64,000 nt of DNA from Cupriavidus cauae (GCF_008632125.1 NZ_VWRN01000014.1:1-64000); one strand, 5' to 3'. Numbered from the stretch's first letter, positions 1 to 9,328 are shown. Made by a program: numbers and translations. The notes: a model not told the origin generated them from the sequence alone.

Positions 1-323
1 CGCAGTTCGAACAGCTCCGCCAGCGTCGGCGCGGCGCCCGGGCCGCCGTCCGCGCCGGCGCCATCGCCGCGCAGCCGCCAGACCTGTCCGCCGGGCGTGT
101 CGGAGACGTAGGCCCCGGACCCCTTGCGCGTGACCAGCACGCCGTCGGCCTTCAGTTGCGCGATGGCCTCGCGCACGATCGGCCGGCTGACGCCGAACGC
201 CGTCGCCAGCGCGGACTCGGCCGGCAGGCGGGCGCCGGCGACGAAGCGGCCGGCGCCGATATCGGCGCGGATCGCGTCGGCGATGCGCGAAGCCAGGGAG
301 GAGGGGCGGGTCAGCGGTTCCAA
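1..323 (-). CDS. GntR/FadR-family transcriptional regulator (partial)
   Basis: The minus strand is open from the left edge to about 323 and encodes the N-terminal winged helix-turn-helix of a GntR regulator. It reads SRIADAIRADI, then LPAESALATAFGVSRPIVREAIAQLK, then a wing with GSGAYVSD, the order seen in FadR-type members. The ligand-binding domain lies outside the window, so the effector cannot be judged. No in-frame ATG fits; a TTG at 323-321 is the most plausible start, just before EPLTRPSS. An ATG further upstream (about 393) is in another frame and soon stops. The family call is secure from the HTH; the start is not. Confidence 0.75.
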   Translation of the reverse strand, partial: MEPLTRPSSLASRIADAIRADIGAGRFVAGARLPAESALATAFGVSRPIVREAIAQLKADGVLVTRKGSGAYVSDTPGGQVWRLRGDGAGADGGPGAAPTLAELFEL

Positions 324-450
324 GCGGAGCGTTCCGGCGGCTTGTGCGGGGCTTGTGAATACGGGAGGATCGGCGTCAAGCCGGCCCGTTGCATAAATCT
401 GTAAGGCTGTCAGACAGCTTTGCGCGATTTTGGCCCGCCTTTGCGCCGAC

Positions 451-660
451 GTCAAGGCGCGGACGACGGGCCGCCGGTGCGCGCCGTGCCCGCTCCGTCC
501 CGCCTTGCGCGCCGCTGTCGGCGCCGGCGTCAAGGTGCGGCGACGGGCCGCCGGTGCGTGCCGTGCCCCGCTCCGTCCCGCCTTGCGCGCCGCAGTCGGC
601 GCCGGCGTCAAGGTGCGGTGACGGGCCGCCGGTTCCAGCCGTGCCGCCGTCCGCGCCGCC
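451..660. repeat. 78-bp tandem repeat, about 2.6 copies
   Basis: A unit beginning GTCAAGG(C/T)GCGG recurs at 451, 529 and 607, an exact 78-bp period with few mismatches; the third copy fades after about 50 bp. It fills most of the 324-817 gap between the GntR gene and the PilZ gene. Because 78 is divisible by three, the PilZ reading frame stays open through the array, but the encoded Pro/Arg/Ala-rich peptide is low complexity and I do not consider it translated. Confidence 0.8.
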
Positions 661-817
661 GCCATCCGCCCCGCCAATCGTTCCGCTATCCCCCTTAGGT
701 AGGGGGTTGCTAAACCTTTGGGGCGTGGCGCCGATAGCTGTGGAATCGGGAAGGCGCGGCCGCGGCCCGGCGGCCGCCTCCGCACTGTCGCCCACGCCGG
801 TGGGCATTGAGATTGGG

Positions 818-1699
818 ATGCCCATGATTCCTCTGACACCGAACGACCTGCCGGTCGGCCAGCCCTTGCCCTGGTCGCTGCTGGACGGGCAGGGCAACCT
901 GCTGCTCGGCAGCGGCAAGGTACTTGCCGACGGCCGCGACGTTGCGCTGGTCTTTCGCCACGGCTCGGTATGCCGGCCCGATCCGCTGCCCGTCTCGCTG
1001 CCGGCCGACGACGCCGCGCCGGCGGACGCGGTGCCCGCGCACGCGTCGGGCCCACTCGGGCTGCAGGTCGGCACGCTGCTGCAGATCAAGGCGCCCGACG
1101 ATGGCGGCCGCGCCGCGGCGAGCCGGCTGATCGGCTTTATCGACCAGGGGCTGTTCGTCAGCTGGCCGCAGTTCGGCGGCAAGGATGCCACCTTCCAGGC
1201 GGGCGAGGAGGTGCTGCTGCGCGGCTTTACCGGGCGCTCGATCTACAGCTTCCACTGCACGGTGACCGCGGTGTGCCGCAGCCCGTTCCGCTATCTGGTG
1301 CTGTCCGTTCCGACCGAGGTACAGCAGGTGCCGGTGCGCAGCAGTCCGCGCGTGCAGACCCGGCTGGCGGCACAGCTGATGCATCAGGACGGCGACACGG
1401 CGAGCCCGCCGCGGCTGGCGGTGCTGTCGGATCTGAGCGCCGGCGGCGCGCTGGTGCAGACCGCCGCGCCGCTGCCCGCGCCCGGCACGCGCCTGCAGCT
1501 GCGGTTCGTGCTGCGGACGGTGGGCACCGACAGCGAGATCACGGTCGACGCGTGGGCGCGCAATCCCGCGCGCGACGACGGCGACGCCGAGTTTCCGGCG
1601 TTCGGTGTGGCGTTCGACCTGCTGGGGGAAAGGGAGGCCGCGCTATTGCACTGCTATATCTACGAGCAGCTGCTGGCGGCGGCGAGGATGCCGGTGTAG
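818..1699 (+). CDS. PilZ-domain flagellar-brake-like protein (c-di-GMP receptor)
   Basis: A 293-residue cytoplasmic protein with a YcgR-like N-terminal domain (about 1-170) and a C-terminal PilZ domain. The PilZ signature is intact: RxxxR at 178-182 (RVQTR) and DxSxxG at 205-210 (DLSAGG), the residues that bind cyclic di-GMP in this family. YcgR proteins slow the flagellar motor when c-di-GMP is high; the same role here is inferred, as no flagellar genes are nearby. The ATG at 818 follows a purine-rich stretch. The frame is open to about 389 through the 78-bp repeat, but that segment lacks conserved protein character. A GTG at 800 is an alternative start. Confidence 0.8.
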   Translation: MPMIPLTPNDLPVGQPLPWSLLDGQGNLLLGSGKVLADGRDVALVFRHGSVCRPDPLPVSLPADDAAPADAVPAHASGPLGLQVGTLLQIKAPDDGGRAAASRLIGFIDQGLFVSWPQFGGKDATFQAGEEVLLRGFTGRSIYSFHCTVTAVCRSPFRYLVLSVPTEVQQVPVRSSPRVQTRLAAQLMHQDGDTASPPRLAVLSDLSAGGALVQTAAPLPAPGTRLQLRFVLRTVGTDSEITVDAWARNPARDDGDAEFPAFGVAFDLLGEREAALLHCYIYEQLLAAARMPV

Positions 1700-1711
1700 G
1701 GAGGAATGGAT

Positions 1712-1834
1712 CCTCTCCCATCGCGTGGGAGAGGGCTGGGGAGAGGGCCCGGCGCTCGCGGGATGGCGGCGTTCGCGATTGCGGAGGGTGTTTGCCCTCT
1801 CCCCCGACCCCTCTCCCACCGTGTGGGAGAGGGG
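1712..1834. repeat. Two CCTCTCCCA hairpins of a dispersed-repeat type
   Basis: Two related perfect hairpins lie between the convergent PilZ and ETF-QO genes: 1712-1734 (9-bp stem, loop TCGCG) and 1808-1834 (12-bp stem, loop CGT). Both stems are built on CTCTCCCA/TGGGAGAG. Neither has a clean U-tract, so they may act as a bidirectional terminator or be copies of an interspersed repeat. A third trace of the CTCTCCC motif occurs near 8752-8774. Confidence 0.6.
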
Positions 1835-1858
1835 GGAACGACAGCCGCGGAAGGCTGC

Positions 1859-3547
1859 TTACATCCCCACGTAGTTCGGACCGCCGCCGCCTTCCGGCGT
1901 CACCCAGACGATGTTCTGGGTCGGGTCCTTGATATCGCAGGTCTTGCAGTGGACGCAGTTTTGGGCGTTGATCTGCAGGCGCTGCCCGCCGCGTTCCTCG
2001 TCGGCGACGAACTCGTACACGCCCGCCGGGCAATAGCGGCTTTCGGGGCCAGCGTACTTGTCCAGGTTGATCTGCACCGGCACGCTCGCATCCTTCAGCG
2101 TCAGGTGAGCGGGCTGGTTTTCCTCATGGTTGGTGTTGCTGATGAACACCGAGCTGAGGCGATCGAAGGTCAGCTTGCCGTCCGGCTTCGGATAGACGAT
2201 CTGCTGGCATTCGGCGGCCGGCTTCAGGTAGACGTGGTCCGGCTTCTCGCGGTGCAGCGTCCACGGCGGGTTGCGGATGCCGAGCTTGGGCAGCAGCCAT
2301 TGCTCGATGCCGGTCATCAGCGTGGCGGTGGTGCGACCCTTCTTGAACCACTGCTTGAAGTTCTTCGCCTGCAGCAGCTCCTTGTACAGCCAGCTGTTCT
2401 CGAACGCGGCGGGATAGGCGGTCAGCTCGTCGTGCTGGCGGCCGGCCTGCAGCGCCTCGAAGGCGGCCTCGGCGGCCAGCATGCCGGTCTTGATCGCGGC
2501 GTGGCTGCCCTTGATGCGCGAGGCGTTCAGATAGCCCGCGTCGCAGCCCACCAGCGCGCCGCCCGGGAAGATCGTCTTGGGCAGCGACAGCAGGCCGCCC
2601 GCCGTGATCGCGCGCGCGCCGTAGCCGATCCGCTTGCCGCCCTCGAAGTACTGGCGGATCTCCGGATGGGTCTTGAAGCGCTGGAATTCCTCGAACGGCG
2701 ACAGCCACGGGTTGGTGTAGTCCAGGCCCACGACGAAGCCCACCGCGACCTTGTTGTCCTCCATGTGATAGAGGAAGGAGCCGCCGTAGGTCGCCGGGTC
2801 CAGCGGCCAGCCCGCGGTATGGACCACCAGGCCGGGCTTGTGCTTGGCCGGGTCGATCTCCCACAGCTCCTTCAGGCCGATGCCGTAGCTCTGCGGGTCC
2901 TTGCCGGCGTCGAGGCGGAAACGTTCGATCAGCTGCTTGCCCAGATGGCCGCGCGAGCCTTCGGCGAAGATCGTGTACTTCGCGTGCAGCTCCATGCCGA
3001 GCTGGAAGTTGTCGGTGGGCTCGCCATCCTTGCCGATGCCGAGGTTGCCGGTGGCCACGCCCTTGACCGAGCCGTCCTCGTTGTACAGCACCTCGGCGGC
3101 CGGGAAGCCCGGGAAGATCTCCACGCCCAGCGCCTCGGCCTGCTGGCCGAGCCAGCGCACGAAGTTCGACAGGCTGACGATGTAGTTGCCTTCGTTATGG
3201 AAGCACTCGGGCAGCAGCGCCGGCGGCGTGCCGCGCGAGCCGGTCTCGTTCAGGAACAGGAACTGGTCCTCGGTGACCGGCTGGTTCAGCGGCGCGCCCA
3301 GTTCCTTCCAGTTCGGCAGCAGTTCGTTCAGCGCGCGCGGGTCCATGATCGCGCCCGACAGGATGTGGGCGCCGGGCTCCGAGCCCTTCTCCAGCACGCA
3401 GACATTGACTTCGCTGCCATTGTCCTGCGCCAGCTGTTTCAGGCGGATGGCCGTCGCCAGGCCGGCGGGACCGCCGCCGACGATGACGACATCGTATTCC
3501 ATGGATTCGCGGGGGCCGAACTGCTCCACGAGCTGCTGCTGGTCCAT
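1859..3547 (-). CDS. Electron transfer flavoprotein-ubiquinone oxidoreductase
   Basis: A 562-residue protein, the usual length of bacterial ETF-QO. It is a membrane-associated FAD/iron-sulfur enzyme that passes electrons from reduced ETF, loaded by acyl-CoA dehydrogenases, to ubiquinone. The FAD Rossmann motif GGGPAG is at 24-29. The C-terminus carries the 4Fe-4S cysteines: one at about 506 (CPAGVYEF), then C531, C534 and C537 in CVHCKTC. The start at 3547 (MDQQQLVEQF) matches the family; the frame continues upstream to 3850 without conserved features. The gene is divergent from a short-chain dehydrogenase and shares a 420-bp spacer with it. Enzymes for beta-oxidation itself are not in the window. 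Confidence 0.95.
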   Translation of the reverse strand: MDQQQLVEQFGPRESMEYDVVIVGGGPAGLATAIRLKQLAQDNGSEVNVCVLEKGSEPGAHILSGAIMDPRALNELLPNWKELGAPLNQPVTEDQFLFLNETGSRGTPPALLPECFHNEGNYIVSLSNFVRWLGQQAEALGVEIFPGFPAAEVLYNEDGSVKGVATGNLGIGKDGEPTDNFQLGMELHAKYTIFAEGSRGHLGKQLIERFRLDAGKDPQSYGIGLKELWEIDPAKHKPGLVVHTAGWPLDPATYGGSFLYHMEDNKVAVGFVVGLDYTNPWLSPFEEFQRFKTHPEIRQYFEGGKRIGYGARAITAGGLLSLPKTIFPGGALVGCDAGYLNASRIKGSHAAIKTGMLAAEAAFEALQAGRQHDELTAYPAAFENSWLYKELLQAKNFKQWFKKGRTTATLMTGIEQWLLPKLGIRNPPWTLHREKPDHVYLKPAAECQQIVYPKPDGKLTFDRLSSVFISNTNHEENQPAHLTLKDASVPVQINLDKYAGPESRYCPAGVYEFVADEERGGQRLQINAQNCVHCKTCDIKDPTQNIVWVTPEGGGGPNYVGM

Positions 3548-3854
3548 TGTCTCTAACCCTCTTTTGTTGCTGCGTACTTGTGTATGGGGAAGCGGTGATC
3601 CGGGATGGCCTGTGTCGCCGGAACCGGGCGACGGCAAGGTCGGCAAGGATGGCATGGGGCCGGCAGGCGGGGGACGGAATGCTGCGGATTGACGCGTGGT
3701 CCGGCTGCTTGTGATCGGCTCTTCTGCTGGATCGCGATGGATCGGCGCGCGGTGTTTCGCTCGCACGCTGTCGCCTCGCTGTTTCCTTTTTGTGCCCGAG
3801 TTCTTAGAATCTCCGGCATTGTCCGGGACTCGACACCCACAGGCAAGCAATTTT

Positions 3855-3884
3855 TTGGAACGATCGTTCGTTTTTTAATATACT
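3855..3884 (+). promoter_or_regulatory. Promoter of the SDR gene overlapped by a palindromic operator
   Basis: In the 420-bp spacer between ETF-QO and the SDR gene, an AT-rich patch holds a -35-like TTGGAA (3855-3860) and a -10-like TATACT (3879-3884), 18 bp apart, facing the SDR gene. The perfect 12-bp palindrome GAACGATCGTTC (3858-3869) overlaps the -35 element, the placement expected for a repressor site; TetR-type regulators of fatty-acid genes often bind such symmetric sites. The regulator is unknown. The rest of the spacer shows nothing I recognise. Confidence 0.5.
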
Positions 3885-3967
3885 GCCTCCGTTTTCCCAC
3901 GCAACGGGGCAGCCATCGAACGCGCATGACGGCGCCAGCCGCGGCGCGTTCCACTGCAGAGGTCCAT

Positions 3968-4753
3968 ATGGGTTTGTCGATCAATCTCGAAGGGAAGGTC
4001 GCGATGGTGACCGGTGCGTCGAGCGGACTGGGCATGCGCTTCGCGCAGGTCCTGTCGGCCGCCGGCGCCAAGGTGGTGCTGGCCTCGCGCCGCGCCGAAC
4101 GGCTCAAGGAGCTGCGCGCGGCGATCGAAGCCGACGGCGGCAGCGCGCATGTGGTGCGGCTCGACGTGACCGACCCCGACAGCATTCGCGCCGCGGTGGC
4201 GCATGCCGAGACCGAGGCGGGGGCGATCGACATCGTCGTCAACAACTCGGGCGTGTCGACCACGCAGCGGCTGACCGATGTCACCGCCGAGGACTTCGAC
4301 TTCGTCTTCGACACCAATACCCGCGGCGCCTTCTTCGTGGCGCAGGAAGTGGCCAAGCGGATGATCGCGCGGTCCAAGGGCGCCGAGCGCAACGGCACGC
4401 CGTTGCCGCAGTCGCGCATCATCAATATCGCCTCGGTGGCGGGGCTGAAGGTGCTGTCGCAGATCGGCGTCTACTGCATGAGCAAGGCCGCGGTGGTCCA
4501 CATGACCAAGGCGATGGCGCTCGAGTGGGCCCGCTACGGCATCAACGTCAACGCGATCTGCCCGGGCTATATCGACACCGATATCAATCACCATCACTGG
4601 GACACCGATGCCGGCCAGAAGCTGATCCAGCTGCTGCCGCGCAAGCGGCTCGGCAAGCCGGAAGACCTCGACGGCCTGTTGCTGCTGCTGGCTTCGGACC
4701 AGTCGCAGTTCATCAACGGCGCCGTGATCACCGCCGACGACGGTATGGTATAA
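3968..4753 (+). CDS. Short-chain dehydrogenase/reductase (SDR)
   Basis: A 261-residue classical SDR. It has the cofactor motif TGASSGLG at 15-22, NNSG at 92-95, and the catalytic set S156, Y169 and K173 (YCMSK). Such enzymes reduce or oxidise a carbonyl/hydroxyl using NAD(P)H. The substrate cannot be read from sequence, though the position beside ETF-QO suggests lipid or acyl metabolism. The start at 3968 has AGAGG seven bases upstream; an in-frame extension to 3605 covers the promoter region and is rejected. Arg/Lys residues after strand 2 (SRRAERLK) hint at NADP preference, which is inference. Confidence 0.85.
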   Translation: MGLSINLEGKVAMVTGASSGLGMRFAQVLSAAGAKVVLASRRAERLKELRAAIEADGGSAHVVRLDVTDPDSIRAAVAHAETEAGAIDIVVNNSGVSTTQRLTDVTAEDFDFVFDTNTRGAFFVAQEVAKRMIARSKGAERNGTPLPQSRIINIASVAGLKVLSQIGVYCMSKAAVVHMTKAMALEWARYGINVNAICPGYIDTDINHHHWDTDAGQKLIQLLPRKRLGKPEDLDGLLLLLASDQSQFINGAVITADDGMV

Positions 4754-5161
4754 AGCCAGCCGCGCGCGCCGCCGATATCGAATCATCACGATCCGGCGAG
4801 CGCGCCCGACGGCGTTCGCCTGTGCCCGACTCCCGCCAGAAGCGGGGCGGGCCTTCCAGCCCGGGGCTTATCCGGTCCCCTCGGGCGCCACGGCCGACGC
4901 CTGGCCACCTGCATGCCGCTGCCGATCCCCTAGGGTATTGGAGGTGTCCGCCCATCGCCAGTGTGGGCATAATTCGCTGGTGCCGATTCCATAAGCCTTT
5001 AATTAGCTGCGCCCGATCGCTGCGACCATGCCCCGTGCGTGAGGGAACGCCAGCGACAGCGTCGGCGACGACAAGGCATTCACAAAAGTACGCCGCCAAG
5101 GCGTCATGCAGCAGCTGCCGCGGTCCTGCAGGCCCGGCAGACCGGACCGGAGGCCGGGGAG
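4754..5161. other. Spacer between SDR and TRAP genes
   Basis: These 408 bp hold no gene I can support. A TRAP-operon promoter is expected here, but I could not pick a convincing -35/-10 pair. The GGAGG before dctQ lies at about 5150. Confidence 0.4.
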
Positions 5162-5767
5162 ATGGAGCAGCAAGAGCAGGCACGGCGCGACGCCGCGCCA
5201 CAGCACGCGGTCGATTCGGCCTTGATCACCGAACCCGTGGACCAGGCAGCGGATGCCGAATTCCGCATCAGCCCCCGCATCGAAGACTGGATCGGCATCG
5301 TCGTGATGATGCTGCTGGTGATCATCACGTTCGCCAACGTCGCGGTGCGCTATCTGACCGATGAGTCGTTCGCCTGGACCGAGGAATTCTCGGTCTTCCT
5401 GATGATCGTGCTGGCGCTGGTCGGCGGCAGCGCCGCGGTCGCGCGCGACCGGCATATCCGCATCGAATTCTTCTTCGAGCGCGGCAGCGAGGCACGCCAG
5501 CGCCGGCTGGCGGTGGTGTCGGCGGTCGCCGTCGCCATCATGTTCGTCGCGCTGGCGGTGCTCGGCGCGCGTATCACCTGGGACGAATACACCTACGGCG
5601 AGACCTCGCCGGGCATCGGCGTGCCCAGCTGGTGGTACTCGGTCTGGCTGCCGCTGCTGTCGGCCTGCATCGCGCTGCGTGCGCTGGCGCTGGCCGGCCG
5701 CAACCTGCGGGCGCTGAAGGCTCTGCATGCGCAGCGCGTGCAGGACGGCGGGGAGCGCCAGCCATGA
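5162..5767 (+). CDS. TRAP transporter small permease (DctQ-type)
   Basis: A 201-residue membrane protein with about four hydrophobic segments, the size and layout of DctQ subunits of tripartite ATP-independent periplasmic transporters. The segment around the second helix (EEFSVFLMIVLAL) and the following RDRHIRIEFF are typical of the family. It pairs with the large permease encoded next, whose ATG overlaps its stop codon (ATGA at 5764). The start is set by GGAGG about seven bases before the ATG at 5162. A polar N-terminal tail of about 45 residues precedes the first helix. Confidence 0.85.
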   Translation: MEQQEQARRDAAPQHAVDSALITEPVDQAADAEFRISPRIEDWIGIVVMMLLVIITFANVAVRYLTDESFAWTEEFSVFLMIVLALVGGSAAVARDRHIRIEFFFERGSEARQRRLAVVSAVAVAIMFVALAVLGARITWDEYTYGETSPGIGVPSWWYSVWLPLLSACIALRALALAGRNLRALKALHAQRVQDGGERQP

Positions 5768-7068
5768 CGCTGATCGCCATCGTGCTGTTTGCCGTCTTCA
5801 TCGTGCTGATGCTGCTCGGCGTGCCGATCGGCGTCGCGCTCGGCCTCGGCGGCCTGGCGGCGATCGGGCTGTCCAATCTCGACACGCAGATGTTCGGCCT
5901 GCTGGCGGTGCCGCAGAACTTCTACGCGGGCCTGGCCAAGTACCCGTTGCTGGCGATTCCGATGTTCGTGCTGGTCGGCTCGATCTTCGACCGCTCCGGC
6001 GTCGCGCAGCGGCTGGTCACGCTGGCGATCGCCGTGGTCGGACGCGGGCCCGGCATGCTGCCGCTGGTGGCGATCCTGGTGGCGATGTTCCTCGGCGGGA
6101 TTTCCGGCTCGGGGCCGGCCAACGCCGCCGCGGTCGGCGGCGTGATGATCGCCGCGATGTCGCGCGCCGGCTATCCGGGCTCGTTCAGCGCCGCCGTGGT
6201 CGGCGCCGCCGCGGCCACCGACATCCTGATTCCGCCGTCGGTCGCCTTCATCGTCTACAGCGTGCTGGTGCCCGGTGCCTCGGTGCCGGCGCTGTTTGCC
6301 GCCGGCATGATTCCCGGCGTGCTGGCCGGCATCGCGCTGATCGTGCCGGCGGTCTGGCTGGCGCGCAAGCACAGGATGGGCGCGGCCGAGGCCTCGCTGC
6401 CGCGGCCGCCGTTCTGGCGAAGCCTGCGCGAGGCGGCCTGGGGACTGTTCGCGCCGGTGCTGATCCTGGGCGGCATGCGCGCGGGCTGGTTCACGCCCAC
6501 CGAGGCCGCGGTTGTCGCGGTGGTCTACGGCCTGTTCGTCGGCATGGTGGTCTACCGCTCGATCGGCCTGCGCGACCTGTACGTGATCTTCCGCGAGGCC
6601 GCCGAGACCTCGTCGGTGATCCTGCTGGTGGTGGCGCTGGCCGGCATCTTCGCCTACGCGCTGTCGACGCTGGGCGTGATCGATCCCCTGGCGCATGCCA
6701 TCGCCAATTCCGGTGTCGGCGAATACGGCGTGCTGACGCTGATCGTGCTGCTGCTGATCACGGTCGGCATGTTCCTTGACGGCATCTCGATCTTCCTGAT
6801 CTTCGTGCCGCTGCTGCTGCCGATCGCCAATGCCTTCCAGTGGGATCCGGTGTGGTTCGGCGTGGTGCTGACGCTCAAGGTCGCGCTCGGCCAGTTCACG
6901 CCGCCGCTGGCGGTGAACCTGATGGTATCTTGCCGGATCGCCCGGGTGCGCATGGAAGAGACCGTGCCGTGGGTGGTGTGGATGCTGCTGGCGATGTTCG
7001 GCGCGATGCTGCTGGTGCTGGCGTTCCCGCCACTGGCGACATGGCTGCCGGCGAAGCTCGGTTATTGA
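5764..7068 (+). CDS. TRAP transporter large permease (DctM-type)
   Basis: A 434-residue polytopic inner-membrane protein with about 12 hydrophobic segments, the ion-driven channel subunit of a TRAP transporter. Family features include GVPIGVALGLGG near the N-terminus, GGISGSGPANAAAVGG after about residue 110 and the C-terminal LGQFTPPLAVNLMV. It overlaps the small-permease stop by four bases, which implies translational coupling, and is followed 88 bp later by the periplasmic receptor. TRAP systems import organic acids; the sequence does not show which one. Confidence 0.9.
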   Translation: MTLIAIVLFAVFIVLMLLGVPIGVALGLGGLAAIGLSNLDTQMFGLLAVPQNFYAGLAKYPLLAIPMFVLVGSIFDRSGVAQRLVTLAIAVVGRGPGMLPLVAILVAMFLGGISGSGPANAAAVGGVMIAAMSRAGYPGSFSAAVVGAAAATDILIPPSVAFIVYSVLVPGASVPALFAAGMIPGVLAGIALIVPAVWLARKHRMGAAEASLPRPPFWRSLREAAWGLFAPVLILGGMRAGWFTPTEAAVVAVVYGLFVGMVVYRSIGLRDLYVIFREAAETSSVILLVVALAGIFAYALSTLGVIDPLAHAIANSGVGEYGVLTLIVLLLITVGMFLDGISIFLIFVPLLLPIANAFQWDPVWFGVVLTLKVALGQFTPPLAVNLMVSCRIARVRMEETVPWVVWMLLAMFGAMLLVLAFPPLATWLPAKLGY

Positions 7069-7156
7069 GTAGCGAGGTTCGCTGCCGCCCCCGTATTTCT
7101 GCTTGATCTTCGGTCCATTCAGTCCAAATAACGATTCCCGAGAGGAGAACTGACTC

Positions 7157-8185
7157 ATGAAACGCCGTGTCCTGATGCTGTCGATGGCCGCCACCATCGC
7201 CGCCGCCGCGCTCGCGCCCGCCGGTGCGATGGCGCAGACCTACAAGTCCGAATACAAGATGTCGCTGGTGCTCGGCCCGGCCTTTCCCTGGGGCAAGGGC
7301 GGCGAGATCTGGGCCGACCTGGTCCGCCAGCGCACCAACGGCCGCATCAATATCAAGCTCTATCCGGGCACCTCGCTGGTGGCCGGCGACCAGACCCGCG
7401 AATTCTCGGCGATCCGCCAGGGCGTGATCGACATGGCGATCGGCTCGACCATCAACTGGTCGCCGCAGGTGCGCGAGCTGAACCTGTTCTCGCTGCCGTT
7501 CCTGATGCCCGACTACAAGGCGCTCGACGCGCTGACGCAGGGCGAGGTCGGCAAGCAGCTGTTCGCCACGCTGGAGAAGGCCGGCGTGGTGCCGCTGGCC
7601 TGGGGCGAGAACGGCTTCCGCGAGGTGTCGAACTCCAAGCGCGAGATCCGCAAGCCCGAGGACCTGAAGGGCCTGAAGCTGCGGGTCGTCGGCTCGCCGC
7701 TGTATATCGACACGTTCAACGCGCTGGGTGCCAATCCGACCCAGATGAGCTGGGCCGACGCGCAGCCGGCGATGGCCTCGGGCGCGGTCGATGGCCAGGA
7801 GAACCCGCAGTCGGTGTTTGCCGCCGCCAAGCTGTACACCGTTGGCCAGAAGTTCGTGACGACCTGGGGCTATGTCGCCGATCCGTTGATCTTCGTGGTC
7901 AACAAGCAGATCTGGGAAAGCTGGACGCCGGCCGATCGCGAGATCGTGCGGCAGGCGGCGATCGATGCCGGCAAGCAGGAAGTGGCGCTGGCCCGCAAGG
8001 GCCTGGCCGAGCCGGGCGCGCCGGCGTGGAAGGAGATGGAGGCCCACGGCGTCAAGGTCACGCACCTGAGCCCCGCCGAGCATGACGCCTTCCGCAAGGC
8101 GACCGCCAAGGTCTACGACAAGTGGAAGAAGCAGATCGGCGCCGACCTGGTCGGCAAGGCCGAGGCGGCCATCGCCAAGCGCTGA
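7157..8185 (+). CDS. TRAP transporter periplasmic solute receptor (DctP-type)
   Basis: A 342-residue protein with an N-terminal signal peptide (KRR, a hydrophobic run, cleavage probably after AMA at about 26). The DctP fold is seen in GENGFREVSN and in LKGLKLRVVGSP, where the Arg normally binds the substrate carboxylate. A strong GAGAGGAG precedes the ATG at 7157. It is the extracytoplasmic binding subunit for the adjacent QM permease. The order Q-M-P, with P last, is less common than P-Q-M but well represented in Burkholderiales. Confidence 0.9.
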   Translation: MKRRVLMLSMAATIAAAALAPAGAMAQTYKSEYKMSLVLGPAFPWGKGGEIWADLVRQRTNGRINIKLYPGTSLVAGDQTREFSAIRQGVIDMAIGSTINWSPQVRELNLFSLPFLMPDYKALDALTQGEVGKQLFATLEKAGVVPLAWGENGFREVSNSKREIRKPEDLKGLKLRVVGSPLYIDTFNALGANPTQMSWADAQPAMASGAVDGQENPQSVFAAAKLYTVGQKFVTTWGYVADPLIFVVNKQIWESWTPADREIVRQAAIDAGKQEVALARKGLAEPGAPAWKEMEAHGVKVTHLSPAEHDAFRKATAKVYDKWKKQIGADLVGKAEAAIAKR

Positions 8186-8311
8186 TGCGGGCGTGAACCG
8201 TTCCCGCGCCCCGCGCGCGGGAACGGCCGGCTGCCGTGGGCGACGCGGCAACCCTGATCCACATTCCCGATCCACAATCCCGAACCACACGGCAACCCCG
8301 AACCACACGCG

Positions 8312-8725
8312 ATGAAACACGTCTTCACGCTGCGCATGCCGATCCGCTGGGGCGACATGGACGCGATGGGCCACGTCAACAACACCGTCTATTTCCGCTA
8401 CCTGGAGCAGGCGCGCATCTCGTGGTTCGAATCGCTGGGCTGCAACGGCCGCGACGAGAACGGGCAGGGGCCGGTGATCGTCAACGCCCATATGAATTTC
8501 CGCCGCCAGCTGCGCTATCCGGGCGAGATCGAATGCCGCGTCTTCGCCGGCGAACTGGGCCGCAGCAGCTTCGAGACGCGCACGGAAATCCGCCGCTGCG
8601 ATGACGACGACACCAACGCCGACACCGTGTTCGCCGATGGCGGCGCCAAGGTGGTCTGGTGCGACTACGAGGCGGAGAAATCGGTGCCGCTGCCGGCGGC
8701 GATCCGGACGCTGCTGGAGAGCTGA
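8312..8725 (+). CDS. Acyl-CoA thioesterase, 4HBT hotdog family
   Basis: A 137-residue single hotdog-fold protein. The motif WGDMDAMGHVNN (13-24) carries the catalytic Asp (D17) and the His-Val-Asn-Asn turn of 4-hydroxybenzoyl-CoA/YbgC-type thioesterases, which hydrolyse acyl-CoA in the cytoplasm. It lies 126 bp after the TRAP receptor in the same direction and may belong to that transcript. Chain-length preference cannot be told. Confidence 0.85.
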   Translation: MKHVFTLRMPIRWGDMDAMGHVNNTVYFRYLEQARISWFESLGCNGRDENGQGPVIVNAHMNFRRQLRYPGEIECRVFAGELGRSSFETRTEIRRCDDDDTNADTVFADGGAKVVWCDYEAEKSVPLPAAIRTLLES

Positions 8726-8782
8726 GGGACCCGGCTACGGGGTGGGTTTCTCCCATCCCGCTTGTCGGAGAGGGGAGCAACC

Positions 8783-9328
8783 TCAATGATTGACCAGCCG
8801 CTGCACCAGGTCCACCGCCGTATGCGCGCCGTATTTCTTCATCAGGCGCGCCCGGTAGATGTCGACGGTGCGCGGGCTGATCGATAGCGACTTGCCGATC
8901 TGCTTGCTGGTCTTGCCCTCGACCAGCTGGGCCGCGATATCGCGCTCGCGCGCCGTCAGCTGCGCGGTCACCGGGCGCTTCTGCGACAGGTCCTCGAAGC
9001 TCCAGATGCCGGCCCCCAGCGGCTGCTGCCGGTCCAGCGCGCGGCCGGTGACGTGGCACCAGAACAATTCCCCGTTGGCCCGCTTCATGATCCGTTCGTC
9101 GGAATAGAGCCCGCGCGCGTTCATGATCGGCACGATGCGCGCGCCGGTACGCTCGAACTCGTCGGCGGTCGGGTACAGTACCTGGAACGACTGGCCGATC
9201 AGCGCCTCCCGCGTCGTGCCGAAGATGCGGCAGACCTCGTCGTTGCAATCCTCGATCCTGCGCTCGCGCGAGAGCACGAGGCCGACCGGCGCCAGCTGGA
9301 AGGCGGTCTGATAGTCGATGGCAGGCAT
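8783..9328 (-). CDS. PAS domain-LuxR-type response regulator
   Basis: A 181-residue DNA-binding protein: a PAS sensor domain (about 5-110, with [10 protein letters not shown] and LIGQSF) followed by a LuxR/FixJ-type HTH (about 118-175, [25 protein letters not shown]). There is no receiver domain, so it probably senses a small molecule directly through the PAS pocket. It is divergent from scoA with 173 bp between them, a layout that suggests it controls the CoA-transferase genes. That spacer contains TACGTA near its own start, the kind of half-site FixJ-type regulators use. Confidence 0.85.
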   Translation of the reverse strand: MPAIDYQTAFQLAPVGLVLSRERRIEDCNDEVCRIFGTTREALIGQSFQVLYPTADEFERTGARIVPIMNARGLYSDERIMKRANGELFWCHVTGRALDRQQPLGAGIWSFEDLSQKRPVTAQLTARERDIAAQLVEGKTSKQIGKSLSISPRTVDIYRARLMKKYGAHTAVDLVQRLVNH

